From the NCBI GenBank assembly GCA_028821395.1, contig JAPPGP010000097.1, positions 30,299 through 94,298 of the forward strand: a DNA stretch of 64,000 bases. The letters are read 5' to 3'. Origin of the DNA: Defluviicoccus sp. GTDB lineage: Bacteria > Pseudomonadota > Alphaproteobacteria > MPNO01. Under the pieces are notes generated by a model. The model saw only the letters and a program-made list of their open reading frames with translations, was not told where the DNA came from and ran no database searches. Numbering within the stretch: position 1 is the first letter of the stretch; every line of letters starts with the position of its first letter. Of the stretch, positions 1 to 8,481 are shown piece after piece. The position numbers were made by a program, and so were the translations under genes.

Positions 1-476
1 CGATCGAGAAGGCGGGCGTGCCCGACGTGCGCGCCGCCTGGGCGCATGAGGTCGGCAACAGCCGCATGCTGCTCGCCGTCGCCATCAGGCAGCGCTACCC
101 GGGCCACGCCAAGCAGGCCGGCCACGTCGCCGCGATGTGCCATGTCGGCGCCTATGCCGGCAAGTACGTCGTGGTCACCGACGAGGACGTCGACATCTCC
201 AATCTCGAGGAGATGACTTGGGCGATGATCACCCGGTCGGACCCGTCGACCTCGATCGACATCATCGAGGGTGCCTGGTCGACGCCGCTCGATCCCCGCA
301 TTCCGCCCGAGGAAAAGGCCAAGGGCAACATGACCAACAGCCGGGCGATCATCGACGCCTGCCGGCCGTTCCACTGGAAGGACTCCTTCCCGCCGGTGAA
401 CGCGCCGACCCAGGAGGTCGCGCGCCGGGCGCGCGAGAAGTTCGGCTACCTGCTGGAGGGCAGGGACGCGCCCTAA
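1..476 (+). CDS. UbiD-family decarboxylase, C-terminal part (5' end outside window)
   Basis: An open frame enters from the left edge; the first full codon is at base 3 and about 157 residues are visible. They match, almost block for block, the C-terminal third of the complete UbiD-type protein encoded at 51948-53372: an AWAHEVG-like block, a KQAGHVAA block, a VVVTDEDVD block and the IIDACRPF near-terminal motif. UbiD enzymes are cytoplasmic, prenylated-FMN-dependent (de)carboxylases of aromatic and alpha,beta-unsaturated acids. The catalytic Arg/Glu region lies upstream, outside the window, so activity cannot be judged. The substrate is unknown. The frame ends 42 bases before the next gene, which belongs to an unrelated glycan block. 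Confidence 0.85.
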   Translation, partial: IEKAGVPDVRAAWAHEVGNSRMLLAVAIRQRYPGHAKQAGHVAAMCHVGAYAGKYVVVTDEDVDISNLEEMTWAMITRSDPSTSIDIIEGAWSTPLDPRIPPEEKAKGNMTNSRAIIDACRPFHWKDSFPPVNAPTQEVARRAREKFGYLLEGRDAP

Positions 477-518
477 CCGCCTCGCCGGGCCCCTGTCCCG
501 ACCGGTGGGAGCGCGGGG

Positions 519-1502
519 ATGAAGCACTACGCCGAGCGCGTGCTGGTGACCGGCGGGGCCGGCTTCATCGGCTCGCATCTCTGCGAGCGGCTGCTGGCGG
601 CCGGCTCGGACGTGATCTGCCTCGACAACCTGTTCACCGGAGCCAAGGCGAATATCGCCCATCTGCTGGGCGAGGCGAATTTCGAGTTCGTCCGCCACGA
701 CGTGACCGAGGCGCTGAGCCTCGAGGTGGACCGCATCTTCAACCTCGCCTGCCCGGCGAGCCCGGTGCACTACAAGCACGACCCGGTGCAGACGGTGAAG
801 ACCTCGGTGCACGGGGCGATCAACATGCTGGAGCTCGCCCGGCGCTGCGGCGCGCGCATTCTCCAGGCCTCGACCAGCGAGGTGTATGGCGATCCGCTGT
901 CGCATCCGCAGAAGGAGGACGACTGGGGCAATGTGAACCCGATCGGCCCGCGCGCCTGCTACGACGAGGGCAAGCGCTGCGCCGAGACGCTGTTCTTCGA
1001 CTATCACCGCCAGCACGGGGTCGACATAAGGGTGGTTCGGATCTTCAACACCTACGGCCCGCGCATGCACCCCTCCGACGGGCGGGTGGTCTCCAATTTC
1101 GTCGTCCAGGCGCTGCTCGACCGGCCGATCACGGTCGCGGGCGACGGCACGCAGACCCGCTCGTTCTGCTATGTCGACGACCTGGTGGACGGTCTCGTCG
1201 CCTATATGGAGCTGGACGACGCGCCGCCCGGGCCGGTCAATCTGGGCAATCCCGAGGAGATCGCCATCGCCGCGCTGGCGGAGACCGTGGCGCGGCTCTG
1301 CGGCAGCCGGTCGTCCACCGTCCACGTGAAGCTGGAAAGGGACGACCCGGCGCGGCGCCGGCCGGATATCGCGCGCGCCGCCGACCTGCTCGGCTGGTCG
1401 CCCGGCACGGAGCTCGAACGCGGTCTCGGGGCCACCATCGACTGGTTCCGCGAGCTGCTTCGCACCGTCCCGGAAGAGCGGATCGATGTCGCCCGGCCGT
1501 GA
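519..1502 (+). CDS. UDP-glucuronate decarboxylase-like NAD-dependent epimerase/dehydratase
   Basis: 327 residues, extended SDR fold. The NAD-binding glycine motif GGAGFIGSH is at 12-20, the STSEVYGDP active-site block at 118-126 and the catalytic Tyr148/Lys152 pair in CYDEGK at 147-152. The combination of [19 protein letters not shown] and [10 protein letters not shown] is typical of UXS enzymes, which oxidise and decarboxylate UDP-glucuronate to UDP-xylose (or a 4-keto pentose); other NDP-sugar epimerases differ in these blocks. It is the first gene of a small plus-strand glycan operon: its last 17 bases overlap the start of the glycosyltransferase gene. It probably supplies a nucleotide sugar for surface polysaccharide or lipid modification. 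Confidence 0.87.
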   Translation: MKHYAERVLVTGGAGFIGSHLCERLLAAGSDVICLDNLFTGAKANIAHLLGEANFEFVRHDVTEALSLEVDRIFNLACPASPVHYKHDPVQTVKTSVHGAINMLELARRCGARILQASTSEVYGDPLSHPQKEDDWGNVNPIGPRACYDEGKRCAETLFFDYHRQHGVDIRVVRIFNTYGPRMHPSDGRVVSNFVVQALLDRPITVAGDGTQTRSFCYVDDLVDGLVAYMELDDAPPGPVNLGNPEEIAIAALAETVARLCGSRSSTVHVKLERDDPARRRPDIARAADLLGWSPGTELERGLGATIDWFRELLRTVPEERIDVARP

Positions 1503-2454
1503 GGCGGTCTGGGCGGTCGTCACCCCGGTCTTCGAGGACGGCGAGTCCTTCGCCGCGCTGTGCCGCGACCTGGCGGGCATCGAGGCTGGCGCCACGCTCG
1601 AAGTCCTCGCGGTGGACGACGGGACGATCGGCGCGCCGCCGACGATCGACGCGATACGCGATGCGGGTCTCGCCGGGCGCATCGTCCGCCTGAGGCGCAA
1701 TACCGGGCACCAGATGGCGATCTGGGTGGGGCTGGCCGTGGTGGCGGCCGAGGAGCGCTACGCGGGCGCGGTGGTGATGGACAGCGACGGCGAGGATCGG
1801 CCGCAGGACGTGCCCCGCCTGATCGACGCGGCCGGGTCGGGCCGCGATGCGTCCGTGGCGCTGAGGGGGCGGCGGAGCGAAACCCTGGCGTTTCGCATCT
1901 TCTACCGGCTTTACCGCGTCTTCTTCGGCCTGCTCACGGGGCGGCAGATCCGTTTCGGCAATTTCTGCGCTCTGCAACGCAAGGCGCTGTTGCGTCTGAC
2001 GGCCATGCAGGAGACGCGAATCCATCTCGCCGCGGCGCTCATCAAGTCGCGGCTGCGGCGCCACGAAATCTCCTGCGATCGCGGCACGCGCTACGATGGC
2101 CGCTCGCGCATGAACTTCTACGATCTGGCGCTGCACGGCATCCGGGCGGTCGCGGTGTTCGACGATGCCGTGCTGACGCGGATGGGCGCGGTCTGCGTGT
2201 GGGCAGCGATCTCCGGTGTGCTCGTCTTCCTCGCCGGGCTGGGGCTGAAGCTGGCCGGCGAGACCTCGCCCGGGTGGCTCACCTTCGTGACCGGCTTTCT
2301 GGTCATGGTCTTTCTCCAGACCGCCATCTTCAGCCTGGTCGCGCTGATCATGAACGCGCTCGGCTATCGTTCGCCGGCCGATCTCGACGCGGCGGCCGTC
2401 TCGCTGATCCTGGAGACGGAGACGACCGGTCTCGACCGTCCGGCCGATGCGTGA
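1486..2454 (+). CDS. GtrB-like family 2 glycosyltransferase, membrane-anchored
   Basis: 322 residues. The N-terminal GT-A domain has [10 protein letters not shown] (11-20), VDDG (43-46), RNTGHQ (71-76) and the metal-binding DSD in [11 protein letters not shown] (98-108). Two hydrophobic helices at about 232-256 and 263-289 anchor the C-terminus. This is the architecture of GtrB/DpmI-type enzymes that load a sugar onto undecaprenyl phosphate at the inner face of the membrane. The start at 1486 overlaps the upstream sugar-nucleotide gene, and the stop overlaps the GtrA-like gene by 8 bases, so the three are probably translationally coupled. The glycosyl donor is likely the product of the upstream enzyme, by inference from context only. 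Confidence 0.87.
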   Translation: MSPGREAVWAVVTPVFEDGESFAALCRDLAGIEAGATLEVLAVDDGTIGAPPTIDAIRDAGLAGRIVRLRRNTGHQMAIWVGLAVVAAEERYAGAVVMDSDGEDRPQDVPRLIDAAGSGRDASVALRGRRSETLAFRIFYRLYRVFFGLLTGRQIRFGNFCALQRKALLRLTAMQETRIHLAAALIKSRLRRHEISCDRGTRYDGRSRMNFYDLALHGIRAVAVFDDAVLTRMGAVCVWAAISGVLVFLAGLGLKLAGETSPGWLTFVTGFLVMVFLQTAIFSLVALIMNALGYRSPADLDAAAVSLILETETTGLDRPADA

Positions 2455-2842
2455 GGAGGCCGGCCGGGTCTTCCGTTTCGGGCTCAACGGCCTGTTCGCG
2501 ACGGCGGTCCACTACGCGGTGCTCGCCGGGCTGGTCGAAGGCGCGGGGCTGGGATCGGCGGCGCTTGCCAATGCGCTTGCCGCAATCTGCGGCATCGCGG
2601 TCTCCTACGCCGGCAACCGCAGCTTCGTGCTCAGGAGCCGCGCGCCGCATCGCCGCGCCGGCCCCCGCTTCCTGGTCTGCTACGCGGCGGTGGTCGCGCT
2701 GCATGGCGGCGCGATGGCGCTGTGGGCGGATCTCGGCGGTCTGGACTACCGGATCGGCTTCCTGGTCTTCGCCGCCGCGGCCGCGATCCTCACCTATCTG
2801 CTGAACCGCTTCTACGTGTTCCGCGAGCGGCCGGGGGTATGA
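2447..2842 (+). CDS. GtrA-like membrane protein (lipid-linked sugar flippase)
   Basis: 131 residues with four hydrophobic segments and the GtrA-family pattern: an N-terminal RFGLNGLFATAVHY, a SYAGNRSFVLRS loop between helices 2 and 3, and a C-terminal LLNRFYVFRE. GtrA proteins are thought to flip undecaprenyl-phosphate-linked sugars made by GtrB across the inner membrane. The gene overlaps the GtrB-like gene by 8 bases, which supports the pairing. Its 3' end runs 53 bases into the convergent GT39-like gene on the other strand. Confidence 0.87.
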   Translation: MREEAGRVFRFGLNGLFATAVHYAVLAGLVEGAGLGSAALANALAAICGIAVSYAGNRSFVLRSRAPHRRAGPRFLVCYAAVVALHGGAMALWADLGGLDYRIGFLVFAAAAAILTYLLNRFYVFRERPGV

Positions 2843-4280
2843 CGGTCCAGGTGATCCGGATCGGCCGGGCGGAGGGCGCGTCGCTCCAGCGAAAGATCTC
2901 ACGCCGCAGGGCTTGCCCGGCGGTCAACGCGGCGAGGGCGGGGGACGGCCCGGCCCGCGTCGGCCACAGCGCGAGCGCGCCCGTCTCCGCGATGTCGCGC
3001 GCCGAGACCCAGGGCGATTTCCGCGCCTCGCCGTCGATCGAGACCGAGGGCGTGCCGGGCGCCGCCAGCGCCACCAGCCCGGCCTCCCAGACCGGTCCGG
3101 CGACGATCCGCGGCGCCGCACCGGTCTCGCGGACATAGGCGCGCAGCAGGCGGGAGGCGATTTCCTCCTGCGGCCAGACCACCCGCGAGGGCTTGTCCGA
3201 CAGCGCCGGGCGGAACGCCACGGAAGCGGCATAGACCGCCGGTATCAGCGCCAGCAACCCCGCCGCCATCGCGACGATGCGCGCGAGACGGCGCCCGTCG
3301 AAACGCCCCGGAGCCAGCGCCAGCAGCAGCAGGCCGGAGAGGTTGAACATCGGCATCGCCCACATGTCCCTCAGCCCGGCGCCGCTCGCGCCCGCCGCAA
3401 GCACGGTCAGCGCGATCGGCAGCAGGCCCATGGCCAGGAGGAATCGCAGCGCGCGAGCCTCCTCCGCCCGCAGGATCACGGCGCCGGCGCCGAACAGCCC
3501 CGCGCCGAGGGCCATCGCCACGAACACCGCGTGGTCGGCGAGCTGCGCGAGAAGAAACGGGCCCACGCCCCCGGCCTCGCCCGCCCGCGCCGCCGCGTAT
3601 TCGAATGGCAGGAAATCGGTGCGGATCAGGAACCAGGCCTGCGGCGCCACGGCGATGACGAAGACCGCGAGCGCGGCCCACGGTCCCGTCCCGGCGAGAC
3701 GCGCGCGGGCGCGGGCGTCCCAAACGATCCAGATCGCCGCCGCGGCGAGCAGCAGGCCGGAAGAATATTTCGCCCAGAGCGACAGGCCGGCGAACAGGCC
3801 GAGCAGAACCCACCAGGAGCGGCGGCCGCGCTCCGCCGCGCGCCAGAGCGCGAGACAGGTCCATGCCCAGAGCGGCATCTGCATCACATTGTGGTTCATT
3901 TCCGGCGTCGGCCAGGAGTAGTAGAAGATCCCGGTCAGCAGCGCCGTCCCCGCCAGCGCCCGGGCCGGCCCGAGCAGGTCGCGGCCCACCAGGTAGACCG
4001 CCGCGAAGGTCGCGACGACGCAGCCCTGGGCGAGCGCGTAGAACGGCCACGACGCGCCGAGGGAGAGCCGCCGGACCGCTTCCAGCAAGAGCCCCGGCAG
4101 GTTCGGGTGCTTGAAGGTCGCGACCACCCCCTCCCTTCCCCAGACCAGCATCTCGACGACGTCGAGCGGCGGCGCGGCATGGGTCAGGGCGGGCGCGAGG
4201 GTCCAGGCGACCGCCTGCGCCGTGCACAGCGCAGCTACCGCGCGGCCCGGGCGCGCCGACAGGCTGTCCCGGAGCGCCAT
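2790..4280 (-). CDS. GT39/ArnT-like membrane glycosyltransferase
   Basis: 496 residues, very hydrophobic, with about ten or more predicted membrane helices. Near the N-terminus an acidic residue (PPLDVVEML) is followed by FKHPNLPG, the D/E...KHPP-type loop typical of PMT_2/ArnT-like enzymes that transfer a sugar from a polyprenyl-phosphate carrier outside the cytoplasm. FYYSWPTPEMNHNVMQMP matches the conserved region following helix 4. It converges on the GtrA-like gene and overlaps it by 53 bases. It is likely the acceptor-side glycosyltransferase working with the flanking GtrA/GtrB pair; acceptor and sugar are unknown. Confidence 0.83.
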   Translation of the reverse strand: MALRDSLSARPGRAVAALCTAQAVAWTLAPALTHAAPPLDVVEMLVWGREGVVATFKHPNLPGLLLEAVRRLSLGASWPFYALAQGCVVATFAAVYLVGRDLLGPARALAGTALLTGIFYYSWPTPEMNHNVMQMPLWAWTCLALWRAAERGRRSWWVLLGLFAGLSLWAKYSSGLLLAAAAIWIVWDARARARLAGTGPWAALAVFVIAVAPQAWFLIRTDFLPFEYAAARAGEAGGVGPFLLAQLADHAVFVAMALGAGLFGAGAVILRAEEARALRFLLAMGLLPIALTVLAAGASGAGLRDMWAMPMFNLSGLLLLALAPGRFDGRRLARIVAMAAGLLALIPAVYAASVAFRPALSDKPSRVVWPQEEIASRLLRAYVRETGAAPRIVAGPVWEAGLVALAAPGTPSVSIDGEARKSPWVSARDIAETGALALWPTRAGPSPALAALTAGQALRREIFRWSDAPSARPIRITWTVIPPAARGTRRSGSADR

Positions 4281-4301
4281 CGGCGGGAAGCCCCCGCCCG
4301 G

Positions 4302-4913
4302 CTACCGCGAGGCTTCGGCGATCTCGGCCTCGACGTCGCCGAGGCGGTCCTTGCCGAAGAAGATCTCCTCGCCGACGAAGAAGGTCGGGCTGCCGAAGGC
4401 GCCGCGCGCGACCGAGGCCTCGGTGTTGGCGAGCAGCCTGTCCTTGACCGCCTGGTCCCCGGTGCGTCCCAGCAGGGCCGCGCCGTCGACACCGTCTTCG
4501 ACAAGGGCGGCGGCAATCACCTCCGGCTCGTCCATCTTCTTGGGCTCTTCCCACATGTGGCGGAACACGGCGGCGACGTAGCGGTCGAGCCAGCCGTCCA
4601 TCTCGGCGGCGACGGCGCCGCGCATGATGCGCAGCGTGTTGACCGGGAAATGCGGGTTCCAGCGGTACTTGGCGATGCCGTGGCGGCGGATGAAGCGGTC
4701 GGTCTCGATCCGGGCGTATTCCGGCTTGTTCTTCACGCCCGCGGTCTGGTCCATGGGCGGGCGGTTGTTGGTGAGCTTGAACACGCCGCCGAGCAGAATC
4801 GGCACGTAGGCGAAGCGCGCTCCCGTCCGGCGCTCGATCTCCGGGATCACGCAGTGGCTGAGATAGGCGTTGGGGCTGCCGAAATCGAAGTGAAATTCAA
4901 CCTTTGCCGTCAT
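4302..4913 (-). CDS. 2-hydroxychromene-2-carboxylate isomerase/DsbA-like thioredoxin-fold protein
   Basis: 203 residues from the ATG at 4913; the open frame runs further upstream, but homology starts at MTAKVEFHFDF. The motif FDFGSPNAYL (9-18) carries the Ser-Pro of the HCCA isomerase/kappa-GST group in place of a CxxC. GSPTFFVGEEIFFGKDRL near the C-terminus is the cis-Pro segment and downstream helix of the family. These glutathione-dependent isomerases act in naphthalene-type catabolism, but many homologues have no known substrate. It follows the GT39-like gene on the same strand with a 21-base gap, although the functions look unrelated. Confidence 0.85.
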   Translation of the reverse strand: MTAKVEFHFDFGSPNAYLSHCVIPEIERRTGARFAYVPILLGGVFKLTNNRPPMDQTAGVKNKPEYARIETDRFIRRHGIAKYRWNPHFPVNTLRIMRGAVAAEMDGWLDRYVAAVFRHMWEEPKKMDEPEVIAAALVEDGVDGAALLGRTGDQAVKDRLLANTEASVARGAFGSPTFFVGEEIFFGKDRLGDVEAEIAEASR

Positions 4914-5005
4914 TGTCCTGCCAAGGCTCCATGCTTCGCCGTCGGCGCCAGTGTGCTCAACCGGGCCCGGCGCCGCCACCCGTCATTGCGACCGTCCTTC
5001 GGATT

Positions 5006-5135
5006 CCCCCTCCTCGTCATGCCCGGACTTGTTCCGGGCACCCACTGGCGCCGCCGTCTCTCCCGACCGGCCGTTGTGCCGGCAGAGGGGCGCGATGGGT
5101 GGCCGGAACAAGTCCGGGCATGACGAGGAGGGGGG
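5006..5135. repeat. Dispersed palindromic repeat, family 1, copy 1
   Basis: Two arms of about 32 bases (5006-5037 and 5103-5135) are near-perfect reverse complements around the core CATGCCCGGACTTGTTCCGG, separated by a GC-rich spacer. The same arm occurs at about 28.9, 33.8, 51.9 and 55.8 kb. It fills most of the 301-base non-coding gap 4914-5214, and no gene was recognised there. In RNA it would form a long hairpin beyond the MFS stop codon. Palindromic repeats of this kind are usually non-coding and can end or stabilise transcripts. Confidence 0.88.
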
Positions 5136-5150
5136 CGTGGAGGGCGCAGT

Positions 5151-5206
5151 CCTTCGATACGCCCGCTCCTCATCCCGAGCAGGCCCTGCGGAAGACGTAT
5201 CGAGGG
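5151..5206. repeat. Dispersed palindromic repeat, family 2, copy 1
   Basis: Short inverted arms CCTTCGATACG (5151-5161) and CGTATCGAGGG (5196-5206) enclose TCCTCATCCCGAGCAGG. Related arms occur at 33644-33656 and 33739-33749. This second repeat type sits directly beside family 1 copy 1, in the gap downstream of the MFS gene. Confidence 0.7.
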
Positions 5207-5214
5207 ACGGCACC

Positions 5215-6423
5215 TCACCCCCGCCCCCGCGCGATCCCGGCGACCGCGGCGGCGGTCAGCGCGGCGCCCATCGCGACGGCGGCGAATCCCCAGATCCAGG
5301 CCCCCGGGTCCTCGCGCCCGCCGGCCGCTTCGAGCGCCGTGCCGAAGGCGACCGGCCCGACCAGCGCGCCGGCGAAGCCGATAAAGGCGAAGACCCCCAT
5401 CGTGGTGCCCTGGAGCCGGGGATCGGCGTTGAGCAGCGCGCCGGTCGTGACCGGCCCGGTGCGGCCGTAGTTGAGCACCGCGCAGGCGACCAGCAGCGCC
5501 ACCACCAGCCAGTAATCGAGCCCGACCGCCGCGCCGGTCGCGATGGCGACGGCGAAGGAGACCAGCGCGCTTCCGATCAGGACGGCGCGGATGCCGAAGC
5601 GCTCGCCGAGCTCCGAGAGGGCGACGGCGCCGGCGACCCCGATGAAGGCGATCCCCGCCGCAATCGTCGTCGGGGCGAGGAAGGCGGGCTCCTCGCCCGG
5701 GCGCTTCTGGAGGAAGACCAGGTAGGGGACCAGCCAGGTCCGCAGCCCCACCGATTCGAACAGCCCGCCGATATTGGCGAGCACATAGGCCATCACGTTG
5801 CGGTTGGCGAAGACCGGGCGAAGGTCGAACGGGCTGGGCGCGGTCCCCGCGTCGGGCGCCTGGCGGGGGAGGACGACGAGGATCGAGAGGAATGCGAGCA
5901 CGAAGCCGAAACCCGCGACGACAAAGGCCCAGCGCCAGCCCCAGCCCGCCGCGGCCTCGCCGCCGACGATGAAGGAGAGCGCCGAGCCGATGGCGAATAC
6001 CGAGGCGTAGTAGCCCGAGGCGCGCGAGCGCATGGCTTCGGGCACGTTGTCGCTCATCGCCTTCAGCCCCGGCATGTAGGTCCCGGCGAGCCCGACGCCC
6101 GCGAAGAAGCGCCAGAAGAGCGCCGACCAGAACCCGTCGGCGAGGCCGGCGAACCCGAACGAGGCCGCCGTCCCGATCAGCGCCGATGCGAGATAGATCC
6201 GCTTCGGGTCGATCCGGTCGGCGAGGGCCGACAACACCGGAACGGTGGCGACATAGCCCGCGAAGAAGATCCCGCCGAGCCAGCCCGCCTCGATATCGCT
6301 GAGCGACCACACCTCGATCAGCGTGGGCAGCAGCGCCGCGACCACCATGAAGGACAAGTTCACGCCGGTCAGCGCGAGGCAGAACGCCGCGACCAGGACG
6401 ACCGGCGAGACCGCTATCGCCAT
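5215..6423 (-). CDS. MFS transporter
   Basis: 402 residues with about twelve hydrophobic helices. The loop between helices 2 and 3 carries ALADRIDPKRIY, matching the major facilitator superfamily G-x3-D-R-x-G/R-R/K motif, and a second copy, LGERFGIRAVLIG, occurs after helix 8. It is a proton-coupled carrier of the inner membrane; the substrate is not evident. It is the last gene of a leftward operon, 21 bases after the RidA-like gene, which itself follows the alpha/beta hydrolase by 5 bases. Import or export of whatever the upstream enzymes handle is the natural reading. Confidence 0.87.
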   Translation of the reverse strand: MAIAVSPVVLVAAFCLALTGVNLSFMVVAALLPTLIEVWSLSDIEAGWLGGIFFAGYVATVPVLSALADRIDPKRIYLASALIGTAASFGFAGLADGFWSALFWRFFAGVGLAGTYMPGLKAMSDNVPEAMRSRASGYYASVFAIGSALSFIVGGEAAAGWGWRWAFVVAGFGFVLAFLSILVVLPRQAPDAGTAPSPFDLRPVFANRNVMAYVLANIGGLFESVGLRTWLVPYLVFLQKRPGEEPAFLAPTTIAAGIAFIGVAGAVALSELGERFGIRAVLIGSALVSFAVAIATGAAVGLDYWLVVALLVACAVLNYGRTGPVTTGALLNADPRLQGTTMGVFAFIGFAGALVGPVAFGTALEAAGGREDPGAWIWGFAAVAMGAALTAAAVAGIARGRG

Positions 6424-6444
6424 CCCGGAGAGGCCGGGGCGCGC

Positions 6445-6837
6445 TCAGTCGACGGCTTGCGCGGCCTTGATCTCGACCTCCACGACCATCTCCGGCTGGG
6501 CCAGCGCCGAGACGAAGAGCAGCGTTGAGGTCGGCTTGTGGTCGCCGAGGAACCGGTTGCGGATCGCCATATGGGCGTCCCGGTCCTCGACCCGGGTAAG
6601 GTACTGGGTGACCATCACGATGTCCCGGACCCCCATCCCGTTGGCTTCGAGGATTTTCACGACATTGTTCCACGCCGCCTCGGTCTGCGCCTCGACGCCG
6701 TCCGGGATGGTGCCGTCGGGCAGCGTGCCGACCTGCCCCGCGACCACCAGCCAGCGCGCGTTGGGGGGGACCTCGATGGAATGGACGTAGTGGCGGAAGG
6801 GCGGGCAGACGCCCTCGGGATTCATCGCTTTGAACAT
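6445..6837 (-). CDS. RidA-like protein lacking the catalytic arginine
   Basis: 130 residues, full length for the YjgF/YER057c/UK114 trimeric fold. The start at 6837 follows from homology (MFKAMNPEG); the frame upstream is open but overlaps the hydrolase gene. In an ungapped comparison with E. coli RidA anchored on the VEVE/IEIE strand (Glu120), the imine-deaminase residue Arg105 aligns with Thr105 (KPTST, 101-105). It therefore belongs with the Rid subfamilies that lack the deaminase arginine. It lies 5 bases after the alpha/beta hydrolase and 21 before the MFS transporter, and is probably co-transcribed with both. Confidence 0.87.
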   Translation of the reverse strand: MFKAMNPEGVCPPFRHYVHSIEVPPNARWLVVAGQVGTLPDGTIPDGVEAQTEAAWNNVVKILEANGMGVRDIVMVTQYLTRVEDRDAHMAIRNRFLGDHKPTSTLLFVSALAQPEMVVEVEIKAAQAVD

Positions 6838-6842
6838 GCGTC

Positions 6843-7643
6843 CTATCCTTGAATTTCGTTGAGGAATGCAGTCATGGCGTCGTCGAAGGCGCCGGGGTTG
6901 GCGACGGTGCAGATGTGGCCGGCGCCGGGCAGCGAGACATGCCTGGCGTCCGGCATGGCGTCGGCCATGGCTTGCATCACCTCCGCGGGCGCGCCCACAT
7001 GGTCCTCGGCACCGGAAACCAGCAGCGCCGGCACGCCGATCGCCGGCAGCCCCGCCGTATAGTCCATCGTCAGCAGCGCCGCGATGCAGCCGAGATAGCC
7101 GTCGACCGACGTCTTCAGGATCATCCGGCGGATCTTCTCCATGACCTCCGGGTTCGCCGCGCGGAACGCCTCGGGGAACCAGCGCTCCGCCGTGGTGTCC
7201 GCGATGGCGGCGATCCCGCCCGCCCGGGCGCGTTCCATCATCGGCGGCCAGATCGCGCGGTATTGCGGGACCGGCTCGGAGCGGCAGGCGACCGGGACCA
7301 GCGCGTCCAGCCGGCCGCCATGCCGGATCGCGAGGCCGAGCGCGACCACCCCGCCGAGCCCGAGACCGACCAGGGTGGAGCGCTCGATGCCGAGCGCGTC
7401 CCACAGCCCGACGATGTCGCCGATCAGCATGTCCAGCGTGTAGGGCGGGGGCGTCGCCTCGCTGTCGCCGTGGCCGCGCGTGTCGAAGCGCAGCAGGCGA
7501 TGGGTCGCGCCCAACGCCGCGACATGTGCATCCCACATGGTGAGGTCGTTGGTCATTCCCGTGGTGAAGGTGATCCACGGCGCGCCGTCCGGCCCGTCGA
7601 TCCGGTAGTTGAGGCCGATGTCGCCGACCCGGGCGATTGGCAT
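6843..7643 (-). CDS. Alpha/beta hydrolase, 3-oxoadipate enol-lactonase-like, nucleophile replaced
   Basis: 266 residues from the ATG at 7643. The fold is that of PcaD-like hydrolases: LRFDTRGHGDS at 51-61, the nucleophile-elbow helix at 92-100, the acid in SGAEDHVG (Asp214) and GAGHICTV (His243). The elbow reads GLGLGG instead of GLSMGG, so the usual Ser nucleophile is Gly95, with GGG read unambiguously on the coding strand. The protein is otherwise well preserved. It may be inactive, use another mechanism, or bind a ligand. It is the first gene of a leftward operon with the RidA-like and MFS genes, divergent from the SDR at 7722. Confidence 0.87.
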   Translation of the reverse strand: MPIARVGDIGLNYRIDGPDGAPWITFTTGMTNDLTMWDAHVAALGATHRLLRFDTRGHGDSEATPPPYTLDMLIGDIVGLWDALGIERSTLVGLGLGGVVALGLAIRHGGRLDALVPVACRSEPVPQYRAIWPPMMERARAGGIAAIADTTAERWFPEAFRAANPEVMEKIRRMILKTSVDGYLGCIAALLTMDYTAGLPAIGVPALLVSGAEDHVGAPAEVMQAMADAMPDARHVSLPGAGHICTVANPGAFDDAMTAFLNEIQG

Positions 7644-7721
7644 GGCGCGCTCCCGCTTTGTCCGGGGCGATCTTAGCGCGGTATTCTGGGTCGTTGCGAA
7701 CCCCTGGAGGAGGAGAGGCGC

Positions 7722-8477
7722 ATGAGCCGGCGCGAGCTGGAGTCGAAGGCGGCCATCGTCACCGGCAGCGTGCGCGGCATCGGCCGCGCGATCGCGCTCG
7801 CCTTCGCGGATGCCGGGGCCTCGGTGACGGTGAATGGCAGGCGGTCTGCCGAGGCGGCCCGCGAGATCGCGGGCGAGATCGAGGCCGCGGGCGGCAGGGC
7901 GCGAATCCACCTCGCCGATGTCAGCGACCCCGACCAGGCGCAAGGGCTGGTCGAGGAGACCGTCGCCGCCTTCGGCCGGCTCGACATCCTGGTCAACAAC
8001 GTGTCCCACCGGATCGCCAGGCCGGTCGGCGAGACGAGCTACGAGGAGTGGCGCGACGTGCAGGCCAACACGGTCGATTCGGCCTTCCTCTGCATCCGCA
8101 GCGCGGTCCCCCACCTGATCGCCGCCGGCGGCGGGTCGATCGTCAATATCGGCGGGGTGTCCGGCCATCGCGGGGTAAAGAACCGCGCCGCCGTCGCCGC
8201 CGCCAAGGCGGGGCTCGCCGGGATGACCGCGGCGCTCGCCGTCGAGCTCGCGCCTGACAACATCAACGTCAACTGCGTCTCCCCCGGCAGCATCGACAAC
8301 TACGAGGCGTCCGGCCACGTGCCGGCGCATTTCAGGGACAACCCGATCCCGATGGGGCGGATGGGCACCGTGCGGGAGATCGCCGCCATGGTGCGGCATC
8401 TCTGCGGGCCGGAAGGCCGCTACGTCGCCGGCCAGACCATCCATGTCTGCGGCGCGTGGAACGTGTCTATCGCCTGA
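7722..8477 (+). CDS. SDR-family protein lacking catalytic Ser and Tyr
   Basis: 251 residues. The nucleotide-binding TGSVRGIG is at 14-21, VNN at 91-93, Asn116, and a C-terminal NVNCVSPGSID. Where active SDRs have Ser and Y-x-x-x-K, this protein has NIGGVSG (the Ser position is Gly145) and VAAAK (the Tyr position is Val158, with Lys162 kept). The SDR at 51008 in this window has both residues, which serves as an internal check on the alignment. A strong GGAGGAGGAGAGG ribosome-binding site precedes the ATG. It diverges from the nucleophile-less hydrolase and converges, with a 4-base gap, on a RidA-like gene. A normal dehydrogenase role is doubtful. Confidence 0.87.
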   Translation: MSRRELESKAAIVTGSVRGIGRAIALAFADAGASVTVNGRRSAEAAREIAGEIEAAGGRARIHLADVSDPDQAQGLVEETVAAFGRLDILVNNVSHRIARPVGETSYEEWRDVQANTVDSAFLCIRSAVPHLIAAGGGSIVNIGGVSGHRGVKNRAAVAAAKAGLAGMTAALAVELAPDNINVNCVSPGSIDNYEASGHVPAHFRDNPIPMGRMGTVREIAAMVRHLCGPEGRYVAGQTIHVCGAWNVSIA

Positions 8478-8481
8478 TTGC

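Noticed and set aside
5006..5206. CRISPR-like repeats
   Set aside because: The repeated arms are palindromic, dispersed tens of kilobases apart and not arranged as regular direct repeats with unique spacers; no cas genes are present.
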